Source of the DNA: Deltaproteobacteria bacterium
GTDB lineage: Bacteria > Myxococcota_A > UBA9042 > DTJE01
Length of the DNA: 64,000 nucleotides
Assembly: GCA_029547805.1 (NCBI GenBank)
Contig: JAKPOP010000027.1
Span: 101,739-165,738 of the forward strand
Direction: 5' to 3'
Shown: positions 34,300 to 44,700 of the stretch, in pieces
Numbering within the stretch: position 1 is the stretch's first letter
How the letters are laid out: each line of letters opens with the position of its first letter
The notes under the pieces: model-generated
What the model was told of the DNA's origin: nothing
Seen by the model: only the letters and a program-made list of their open reading frames with translations
Databases searched by the model: none
Position numbers and translations under genes: made by a program

Positions 34300-34479
34300 A
34301 TGGCGTCTCCGACGAACAAGGTGGACAAGATCCGGAAGAACAAGAGGGCGGCCCTGGGGCAGCGGCGGAAGCGGGAGATCCGGAGGGACATCCGCCAGCG
34401 GACCGCGGAGGTCGGACGGATGCTGGGCCTCCTGGGGCCCGGGGCCCTCGAGGTCCCCTCGGCCGACCGAAAGGACTGA
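34300..34479 (+). CDS. 59-residue Lys/Arg-rich protein of unknown function
   Basis: The sequence starts MASPTNKVDKIRKNKRAALG and continues with further Arg/Lys clusters, giving a very basic, probably helical small protein. Length and charge suggest RNA or ribosome binding. It is reminiscent of short basic proteins seen in deltaproteobacterial genomes, but I cannot name a family. A good promoter precedes it, and GGTGGAGG lies just upstream. The next gene (PxxKW protein) starts 60 bp later and may be cotranscribed. The frame is short, so independent support is the promoter, the ribosome site and the basic composition. Confidence 0.6.
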   Translation: MASPTNKVDKIRKNKRAALGQRRKREIRRDIRQRTAEVGRMLGLLGPGALEVPSADRKD

Positions 34480-34539
34480 TTCGACCCCCTTCCTGGGCGG
34501 GACCGGAGGGCCCGTCCGCCCCGGGAGGCAGAAAGGAGC

Positions 34540-34830
34540 ATGGCCATGCCGCACGTGCTGAAATCCCTGGACCCCGCGATCCTCGCCAAACTGCCTCCGA
34601 CCCTGTCGGGCAATCCGGCCCACCGGATCGTGGACGCCTGCGTCGGTTGCGCCCACATCCAGGACATCGGAGACCAGCGATACTGCAAGGCCTTCGTGGA
34701 CCCGGCGGCCAAGTGGCAGTTCGGGCCGTGCAACCTCGGGACCCACGTGGTGCGCAAGATCGCCACCGAGACCCGCAAGGTGAACCCCCAGAAGGCCTCC
34801 AAGAAGGCCATGAAGGGCGGCGGCAAGTAG
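34540..34830 (+). CDS. PxxKW-family cysteine-containing small protein
   Basis: This is a 96-residue protein with cysteines in DACVGCAHI, RYCKAF and GPCNLGTH around the diagnostic DPAAKW motif (PxxKW). These four cysteines could bind a metal or iron-sulfur cluster. The family occurs in deltaproteobacteria-like genomes and has no known function. The C-terminus is Lys-rich (KASKKAMKGGGK). The ATG at 34540 follows AAGGAG directly upstream. Downstream, 34831-35001 holds no gene I can support. Confidence 0.8.
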   Translation: MAMPHVLKSLDPAILAKLPPTLSGNPAHRIVDACVGCAHIQDIGDQRYCKAFVDPAAKWQFGPCNLGTHVVRKIATETRKVNPQKASKKAMKGGGK

Positions 34831-35001
34831 GGTCGCCGGACCCCCTCGCGGAAACCGCGATCGCCTTCCACGAACGGCAGGTCTCTGGCCTGTCAGGTGT
34901 CTCTCGCGTCCGATGCTGCCCTGCATTGGATGGGCATGCCCATGTCCGCGGAGTCTCTGGCGGTCTTTGGGAAGATCACGGGGGATGGGGACGCCGCCCG
35001 G

Positions 35002-35430
35002 TCAGTCTCCGGCCGGTGGTGCCGGCGGCGGGGCGGGAGGCGGCGGGGGCGCGGCCTTCGGAAAGACGATCTTCTTCTCGACCCGCCAGACCTTCTCCTT
35101 CTTGCCGATGGACGCCAGCTTCCATTCCGACGGCTCGATGTGGAACTGCACCGGACCCAGGTTCGGGTAGATGGGCGTCAGGGTGATCTCGTGCTCCACG
35201 GTCCGGGGCAGCAGGTGGATGATCAGGAACCTCCCGTTGTCCTCGAAGACCGCCTCGTCCCAGACCTCCCCGTCCACCAGCAGTTTCGCGTAATCCGAAC
35301 TGAGGTGGATCCGGACCTCGCCGGTCGTCACCTCCTCCGGACTGGCGGGGGCCGGTTCCCCCTGGGCCCGCGCCAGTCCCGGGACCACCAGGAGGATCAT
35401 CCAGAACCACGACCCGATCGAGACACGCAT
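35002..35430 (-). CDS. Secreted small protein with PEGA-like domain and Pro-rich tail
   Basis: The 142-residue product has a signal peptide ending ARAQG (about residue 22). A beta-rich domain follows (VRIHLSSDYAKLLVDGEVW and HLLPRTVEHEITLTPIYP) similar in pattern to PEGA domains, where a short sheet presents a turn after VDG. The last 25 residues are almost all Pro and Ala. It is probably periplasmic or surface-exposed. It is transcribed away from the giant lipoprotein gene, and the 273-bp gap between them must hold both promoters. I see no specific function. Confidence 0.66.
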   Translation of the reverse strand: MRVSIGSWFWMILLVVPGLARAQGEPAPASPEEVTTGEVRIHLSSDYAKLLVDGEVWDEAVFEDNGRFLIIHLLPRTVEHEITLTPIYPNLGPVQFHIEPSEWKLASIGKKEKVWRVEKKIVFPKAAPPPPPAPPPAPPAGD

Positions 35431-35610
35431 GGCAGGCCTCCACGGTGAGCACCTGGGGGAATGCTAGGACTTCCGGGAGTTGCTGGCAAGCGGTCCCCCC
35501 ACGGCGAACCACCTTCCAGGGGGCCTGTGACCGGCCCGGGCACCCGCCCCTGGATGCCGCCGCCGATGGACCTTCCATCGCGATCAAGATTTCCTTGCAA
35601 CCGGAGACTT

Positions 35611-35619
35611 TGCTATCAT
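35611..35619 (+). promoter_or_regulatory. Extended -10 promoter for the giant lipoprotein gene
   Basis: TGC-TATCAT at 35611-35619 is an extended -10, 85 bp before the ATG at 35704. TTGCAA at 35595-35600 is only 13 bp upstream, too near to be a -35. Confidence 0.4.
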
Positions 35620-35703
35620 CAGATGGTTCACTGCGTTCCAGGATTCCCGGCTCGTCTGGTAGGGGGGAATCGGGCAACGTCCCTGAAGGCCGAGGAGGTT
35701 CCC

Positions 35704-38700
35704 ATGGAGCCGCGCTGTCGCCGGTACGCCTTGATGGCCCTGCTGACGCTCTCGATGGCCGCCTGTGGCGGAGGAGGGAGTCATCCACCGGACTTCGGGT
35801 TCGAGGACGCCCCGGACGAGGGGGCGGACCTGGTGACGCCGGACCTGCCTCGGGACGTGCCGGAGGACGGGACCCGGGACCTCGGGAGCGACGAGGGCAA
35901 GGACGCTCCGGACGTCCGCGACGTACCCGACGTCGCCCCGGACCCGGGGGACACCGGGCCCGACGTGGTGACCTGCGAGGTGGATGGGGACTGCCCCGAC
36001 GACCCGGTGAACCAGTGCCTGGTGGGCCGTTGCGAGGCCCGGCGGTGCACGCTGGCCCCCCGGGACTGCAACGACGGCCTCGACTGCACCTACGACGAGG
36101 CCTGCGACCCCGATCGCCCCGGCGGGTGCAACCACATCTTCCTGCCCAACGTGCCGTGCCAGCCCTGCTCCTCGGACGACCAGTGCCGGAGCGCCAGTTC
36201 CTGCGACCAGAACACCTGCGTGGAGTGCCCGAAGCCCGGATCGACCCTGGACCAGTTCGACTGCCCGGAGACGGGAAAGGTCTGTCGGCACCTGCCCTGC
36301 GCCAACTGCGAGGACCAGAATCCCTGCACGATCGACTCTTGCGACTCCCAGGGGGTCGTCCACCATGACCCGAAGCCCTGCACCGACTACAACCCCTGCA
36401 CGGCCGATTCCTGCAACCCCCAGACGGGGGAGTGCGTCTTCACGCCCATCTCGGACTGCATCCTGTGCCAGGTCGGAGACAACACCTGCAACTCTCCTGA
36501 GAACAATCCCAGCCCGAAGTGCCTGATCGGGACATGCACCGGCATTCCCCTGGAGAACGGGTCGGTGCCGTGCGGGTCGGGGTGCCCTGGCGGGTCGGTC
36601 TGCGATCAGGCCAGCGGGCTGTGCCAGGTGAACATCTGCCGCTACACCCGGAACTCCTGTCAGGACGGGGACCTCTGCACGTCGGACCGCTGCGACGACA
36701 CCCTGGGCTGCGTTCACGAGTGCGTCTGCCCCGAATGCACCCAGCCCGGCGAGGACGCCCCCGAGTGCAACGACGGCAACCTCTGCACGCTGGACGCCTG
36801 CATCGCGGTGACTCCCGGGAGCACCTGCGCCGAGGGCGCCAACTACTGTGCCTACCGGCCCCTGTCCTGCGACGACGACAACCCCTTCACGTGGGACACC
36901 TGCGACCCGGTCGTGGGGTGCCTGCACAACCTGCTGCCCCAGGAATGCCAGTTCGACGAGGAGTGTCAGCAGGTGGTGGGGCTGTGCGGCGACGGAATCT
37001 GCGAGGGCGGGACCTGCCGCCTGGAACCGCGGTCCTGCGACGACGGGGACCCCTGCACGATGGACGACTGCGCGTCGGATCGCGGCTGCGTCTATTCGCC
37101 GATCCCCGGCGGCTGCGGCGAGAGCATCTGCCGGAGCGAGCGGGACTGTGACGACGGGGACCCCTGCACAATCGACTCCTGTGCCGCGGACCCCCTGGAC
37201 CCGGGGAAGTCCTACTGCCATCACCGGGTGGACCCCTGCAACGACAGCAACCCCTGCACGACGGACTACTGCCAGGCCGGAAGCGGCTGCGTCCACATCA
37301 CGATTCCCCAGTGCATCGGGCCGGTCTGCCGCACCGACGGCGATTGCGAGGACGCCTCGCTCTGCTCCTTCGGGAAGTGCAACCGCCAGACGGGCGTTTG
37401 CTACCAGGTCCCGAAGAACTGCGACGACGGGGACCAGTGCACGCTGGACGAGTGCAACCTGGCGAATGGGCAGTGCCGTCACTCCCTGGACGAGACGAAG
37501 CCCAATTGCGTGGGGTGCAGCACCGACAAGGAGTGCGAGGCGGCCAACACGAACCCCTGCCGGACGGCCTCTTGCAACCGGGACACCGGCTATTGTCGCT
37601 TCGAGGAGAAGACCTGCAACGACGGGGACCAGTGCACCGCCGACTCCTGCGACCAGAACACGGGCAACTGCCGGTTCCAGCGCATCCCGGGCTGCTTCCA
37701 CTGCCCCAACGGCGTGCTGGACTGCCCCGAGCCCGCCGACTGCTGCCGCTATGCGATCTGCGACAAGAGCCAGGACCCCCAGGGCGTCTGCGTCTATGAG
37801 CCCCTGGTCTGCAACAGCGGGAACCTGTGCCAGACGGGCCAGTGCAACCCGGCGACCTGCAAGTGCGAGTTCGGGCCCCGGGATTGCGACGATGGCAACC
37901 CCTGCACGACCGACGAGTGCCGCATCGCCGTGGGCTGCGTGAACACCCCGGTCATCTGCAACGACAACAACAGGTGCACGAACGACTCCTGCGACCGGGC
38001 CACGGGGCAGTGCGTCTTCACGCCCCGGGTCTGTGACGACGGAGACCCCTGCACCGAGGACTACTGCAGCCCCACCTCGGGAACCTGCGAGGCCCGGCCC
38101 TACGACTGCGACGACGGCAACCAGTGCACCTTCGATACCTGCATCCAGGGGGTCGGGTGCAGCCACACCCTGAATCCCTTCCCGCCCTGCGGAACCGGGT
38201 GCCAGAAGGACAGCGACTGCAACGACTCGAACGCCTGCACGACGGACCGCTGCGACCAGTCCCAGACCCCGAGCCGGTGTCTCTTCACGGTGAAGGACTG
38301 CGAGGACGCGGACCCCTGCACGCTGGACTACTGCAACCCGGCCACCGGGCAGTGCGAGCACCGGGGGCAGTTGTGCGACGACCAGGACCCATGCACGATC
38401 GACTGGTGCGATCAGTCGGGCAACTGCCGGCACACCTCGGCCTTCCCCTCCGACGGGAACCGCTGCACCCAGGACTCCTGCGACGAGAACTGCGGGGGGG
38501 CCATCTTCCTGCCCTACAAGAATCCCGACGAGCCGGCCTGCGCGAACTTCCGCTGTACGAAGGACGCCGACTGCACGATCCAGGGGAATCGCTGCGCCAC
38601 GGGCAAGTGCAACACCGCGACGGGGGTCTGCTCGGCCCAGTGCGTGGCCTGCAACGACAACAACCCCTGCACGGTGGACCGGTGCAACCCGGTCACGGGT

Positions 38701-41700
38701 CAGTGCCAGTACCTGGCCACGATCTGCGATGACGGCAACCTCTGCACCCGGGACACCTGCGACCGGAACACGGGGCGATGCCTGTTCACGCCGGCCGATT
38801 GCGACGATGGCGACCCCTGCACGATCGACTTCTGCAACAGCACGACCGGCGCCTGCCAGCACGAGCTGATCCTCTGCAACGACAACGACCCCTGCACGAA
38901 GGACCAGTGCGACCGGACCACGGGCCAGTGCACCTACACGCTGACCCCCTACGACGACAACAATCGTTGCACGGAGGACTACTGCGACCGGTCCACGGGG
39001 CAATGGGTCAGCGTGCCCATCGACTGCGACGACGGCAATCCGTGCACCCAGGACCTGTGCGACCCGAGGACCGGGCTCTGCTCCTACCAGGTGAAGGCAT
39101 GCGACGACGGCAACGCCTGCACCGAGGACGCCTGCTCGCCGCTGACCGGCGCATGCGTCTTCCTGGAGAAGGTCTGCGGCGAGGCGCCTCCCTGCACGAC
39201 GCTGGCCTGCGACTCCCGGACCGGGCTCTGCGTCGCCTCCCCGCGGAATTGCGATGACGGCAACGCCTGTACGGACGACTTCTGCGACCCGAACACGAAC
39301 CAGTGCGCCCACCGGGTGATCGACTGTGCCGACGACAACCTCTGCACGGAAGACACCTGCGACCCGGCCCGGGGCTGCCGCCATGCGGACCGGAGCCTGC
39401 TGTGCAACGACGCGGACCCCTGCACGACGGACACCTGCGACCCGATGGTCGGGTGCCGCCATGCCCGGATCACGGCGCCGCCCCAGTGCCCCGCCTGCAC
39501 GCGGGACATGGAGTGCTTCGATGGCAACCTCTGCGTCCAGGCCCGGTGCCAGGAGGGCGCCTGCGTCTATGAGCCGACCACCGCCTGCGAGGACCTGGAC
39601 CTCTGCACGACCAACCTCTGCGACGGTCGGACCGGGTCGTGCGTGGCGATCCGGAAGGACTGCCAGGACGGCCTGAAGTGCACCCAGGACCTGTGCAATC
39701 CCGTCACCGGGGCCTGCTACTACCAGCCGGTGGTCTGCGACGACCTGAATCCCTGCACGGTGGACCAGTGCGACCTCAACACCGGGGCCTGCGGCTACGT
39801 CGAGGCCACCTGTTCCGACGGCAATCCCTGCACGCTGGACTTCTGCGACCCCGTGCTGGGATGCGTCCACGCTGACGCCTCGGCGGCCTGCGACGATGCG
39901 AATCCCTGCACCGTCGACTCCTGCGACCTGCGGACCGGGGAGTGCCGGCACGAGGCGAAGGCCTGCTCCACGACCGACAAGTGCCGGGAGGCCTACTGCT
40001 CCCCCATCACCGGGGAGTGCGAGACGGCCCCGAAGTCCTGCGACGATCGGAATGCCTGCACGGCCGACTCCTGCGACCCCGCCACCGGGAAGTGCCTCCA
40101 CGTTGCGAAGTCCTGCGACGACGGCAACTGCTGCACCCGGGACCTCTGCGAGGCCTCGACCGGCGTCTGCACCCACACGCCGGAGACCTGCGACGACCAG
40201 AACCCCTGCACGCTGGGGACCTGCAATGCCCAGACCTGTGGCTGCGAGTACCGGGCGGTGAACTGCGACGATGGCAATCCCTGCACGCTGGACCGGTGCT
40301 CGCCGTCCTCGGGCGGGTGCGTCCATGACCCGATGACCTGCAACGATGACAATCCGAACACGCTGGACCTCTGCGTGCCCGAGGTGGGGTGCGTCTATCG
40401 CCCGACGGGGACCTGCACGAAGAACAGCGACTGCAACGACCAGAACGCCTGCACGACGGACACCTGCTCCGGAAGCCGGTGCACCTGGTCCAACAAGGCC
40501 TGCAACGACAACAACCCGTGCACGGTGGACTGGTGCTCGGCGGTGTCCGGGGCCTGCCAGAACACCCCGGTGAGCTGCGACGACGGGGACTTCTGCACCG
40601 TCGACTCCTGCGACCCGGTGACCGGGGCCTGCCGACACGTGCCCCGGTTCTGCGACGACGGGACCAAGTGCACCACCGACGCCTGCGACCCCGCGACCGG
40701 TGCCTGCGTCTTCACGCCGCTGAACTGCAACGACAACGACCCCTGCACCCGGGACGAGTGCTGGACCGCCTCGGGCTGCGTCCACCTCCCGGTGGAGACC
40801 GACGACGGCAATCTCTGCACGACCGATGCCTGCGACCCGGTCTCGGGGCGGGTCACCCACACCCCGAAGAACTGCAACGACGGGGACCCCTGCACGGTGG
40901 ACTTCTGCCAGGCCTTCAACGGGGAGTGCCGCAACGAGCCCAAGGACGTCGATGACGGCAATGCCTGCACGGTGGACCTCTGCGACCCGCAGACGGGCAT
41001 CGTCCGGCACTTCGGCAAGGACTGCAGCGACAACGACCCCTGCACGGTGGACACCTGCGAGCCCGGGAGCGCCCGCTGCATCCACACCCCGAAGCCGCTG
41101 GACGACGGCAACCGCTGCACGATCGACTTCTGCGACCCGATCTCGGGCATCGTGCATCACGACCCGAAGCCCTGCAATGACGGGAACCCCTGCACCCAGG
41201 ACCTGTGCGACGAGCAGACCGGGGACTGCTACTTCCCGGACGTGCTGGTGGACGACTTCAACCCCTGCACGATCGACTCCTGCGACCGGGCCACGGGCCT
41301 GATCCGCCACGACCCCGTGACCTGCCCCGCCGACAACGACCCCTGCACGGACGACATCTGCATTCCGGGCCTCGGCGGCTGTGGCAACGTTCCGAAGGTG
41401 GTGGACGACCGGAACTTCTGCACGCTGGACTGGTGCGACCCGACGACCGGCGTGGTGCACCATGACCCGGTGGACTGCTTCGACGAAAATCCCTGCACGG
41501 CCGACGAGTGCGATCCGGCCCGCGGGTGCGTGCACCCCGAGGTGAATTGCGACGACGGGCTCGGGTGCACCTACGACCTCTGCAACCCCCTGACCGGGGC
41601 CTGCATCCATCGCCAGAATCCCTGCGACGACGGCAACGAGTGCACCAGCACCGAGTGCGTGGAGCCAGAGGGTGTCTGCACCTTCGCCCCGAAGGACTGC

Positions 41701-44700
41701 AACGACAACGATCCCTGCACGATCGTGGACGTCTGCAACACCGGGACCGGGGCCTGCCAGTACATCATCCGCGACTGCACCGACGAGGACGCCTGCACGG
41801 TGGACTTCTGCGACCCGGCGGACGGCACCTGCCGGCACACGCCACGGGTGTGTCCCGGAGACCCCGACGACAAGTGCCTGGTCGGCTGGTGCAACCCTCC
41901 CGACGGGGAGTGCCGGATCGTCGCCAAGACCGACGTGGGCCGGGAGTGCGATGACCGGAACCCCTGCACGGTGGACTCCTGCGACCCGGCCACCGGGGCC
42001 TGCACCCACACCCCGACCGGGAACTGCACGCCCTGTGCCTCCGAGGAGGACCCGGCCTGCGACGACGGGAACGCCTGCACGCTGGATCGCTGCGACATGG
42101 TGCTGGGGATCTGCTACTCGGTGCCGGTGATCTGTGACGACGGCAACCTCTGCACGACCGAGTCCTGCGACCCGGCGGTCGGGTGCGTCTACGTGGAGAA
42201 GGACTGCTCCGACGGCAATCTCTGCACGGTGGACCTCTGTGACATCTACTCGGGCAACTGCTACTACCCGCCGGTGAACTGCGATGACGGGTCGGTCTGC
42301 ACGACGGACACCTGCACTCCTGCCACCGGGTGCGAGCACGTGATCCGCTGCCAGGACACGGACCCCTGCACGGAGGACACCTGCGACTTCGCCACCGGGG
42401 AGTGCCTCTACCCGGTCAAGTCCTGCGACGACAACAATGCCTGCACCCGGGACTACTGCGTGGTCGAGGCCGGCGTCCCCGTCTGCCACAACGACGTCAT
42501 CTCCACCTGCGAGGACGGGGACCCCTGCACGATCGACTACTGCAACCCCGGGACGGGACGATGCGAGAACCCGCCGGAGTGCGAGGACCTCGATGCCTGC
42601 ACGATCGACGTCTGCGTCACGTCGGGCGGGGTCTTCGAGCGGTGCGAGTTCCAGGAGAAGAACTGCGACGACGGCAACCTCTGCACGCTGGACCTCTGCG
42701 ACCCGGCCAGCGGGGCCTGCCTGCATGTCCCGATCGACTGCGACGACGCGAACCTCTGCACGCTGGACTCCTGCGACCTGGCCACCGGACAGTGCGTGAA
42801 CCAGCCTCGGACCTGCGACGACGGGGACCTCTGCACCGACGACTACTGCTACCCCCTGGACGGCAGTTGCCGGACTCGGCCGACGGTCTGCGACGACCGG
42901 AATCCCTGTACCGATGACGCGTGCGTGCCGGGCCAGGGCTGCGTCTTCACGCCGGTCGTGCCCTGCACCCCGTGCACCGAGGACGCCGAGTGCGCCGATA
43001 CGGACCCCTGCACCGACGACGTCTGCAACCTGGGCCTCGGCGGACGATGCACGAACGAGCCCAAGAACTGCTCGGACCTGAATCCCTGCACGGCGGACCT
43101 CTGCGACCCGGCGACCGGCCAGTGCCAGAACCCGGCCCTCTGCGTGGACGGCCTGAACTGCACGGTGGATGGCTGCCTCCCTGATGGAAGCGGCATCGTC
43201 TGCGTGTTCACGCCCATCGACTGCAACGACGACAACCTCTGCACGATCGATGCCTGCGTCGAGGCGACGGGCAAGTGCGTCCGGGAGCCGGTGGTCTGCA
43301 ACGACTTCCTGCCGTGCACGCTGGATGCGTGCAGCCCCCTGATCGGGTGCTACACCACCGATGTGACCTGCAACGACGGGGACCCCTGCACCGCCGACTC
43401 CTGCAACCCGGCCAACGGCGACTGCGTCTTCACGCCGTTGACCTGCGACGACAACAATGCCTGCACGGTGGACTCCTGCGATGCGAACGGATGCCAGCAT
43501 CGGCCCGTCACCTGCGATGACGGCGACCTCTGCACGATCGATTCGTGCGAACCGGGCATCGGTTGCGTCTTCACGCCGAAGGTCTGCGATGACGGGGACC
43601 CGTGCAGCAACGACTACTGCAATCCGACCGACGGGGGCTGCTACACCCGGAACAAGTGCGATGACGGCAATGCCTGCACCCAGGACCTCTGCGACTCGAA
43701 CACCGGGGCGTGCCTGCACCTGCCGCCGCCGTCCTGCGACGACCGGATCGCCTGCACGGTGGACTCCTGCAACCCGGTGACCGGGGCCTGCGTGCACGAC
43801 GACTCGGCCTGCATTCGGTGCTCGGCGACGAACCCCTGCCCCTCGGATGACAACGCCTGCACCGAGGACACCTGCAACCTGTCCCTGGGCTACTGCACCT
43901 ACGGCGCGAACCGCTGCGAGGACCCGGCGGACCCGGACAACTTCTGCCGCCAGGGGACCTGCAACCCGGCCACCGGGGAGTGCAGTCCTCCGACAGACGT
44001 GGTCTGCCCCGACGACGGCAATCCCTGCACGATCGAGACCTGCGAGCGGGCGACCGGGTTCTGCCGAAGCACCTACAAGGACTGCGACGACGGGGACCTC
44101 TGCACCCGGGACTCGTGCAGCCTGACCACCGGCCAGTGCGTGCATGAGCCGATCACCTGCGCTCCGAACGAGGACCCCTGCCTGGAGAATCGATGCGACC
44201 CGGCCAACGGCGTCTGCCGTCCCTTCGACCGGAACTGCGACGACGGGGTCCTGTGCACGATCGACTCCTGCGCGCCGGGGGTCGGATGCGTGCACAACGA
44301 CAGCACCTGCACCACCTGCGGTCCGACCCGGCCCTGCCAGGGGGGCAACGGCTGCGTGCTGGTCGAGTGCATCTCGGGCTACTGCGAGGCCCGCCTGAAG
44401 GACTGCGATGACGGCGATGCCTGCACGGTGGACGAGTGCAACGGGGAGACCGGGGAGTGCGTGACCGGGCCGGACCCGGTGGACTGCGACGACGGAGACC
44501 CCTGCACGATCGACACCTGCGACCCCATCGATGGCTGTCAGCACGGCGCGGTGAACTGTGACGACGGCAACCCCTGCACCCAGGACCTCTGCGACAACCA
44601 GGGGCAGTGCCAGCATCCACCGACGGTCTGCGACGATGGCCTCGCCTGCACCACCGACTCCTGCGACCCGGCCCAGGGGTGCGTGTCTGAACCCATCCAG

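Noticed and set aside
35595-35619. TTGCAA with TATCAT as a full promoter of the giant gene
   Set aside because: Spacing is only 13 bp. I kept just the extended -10.
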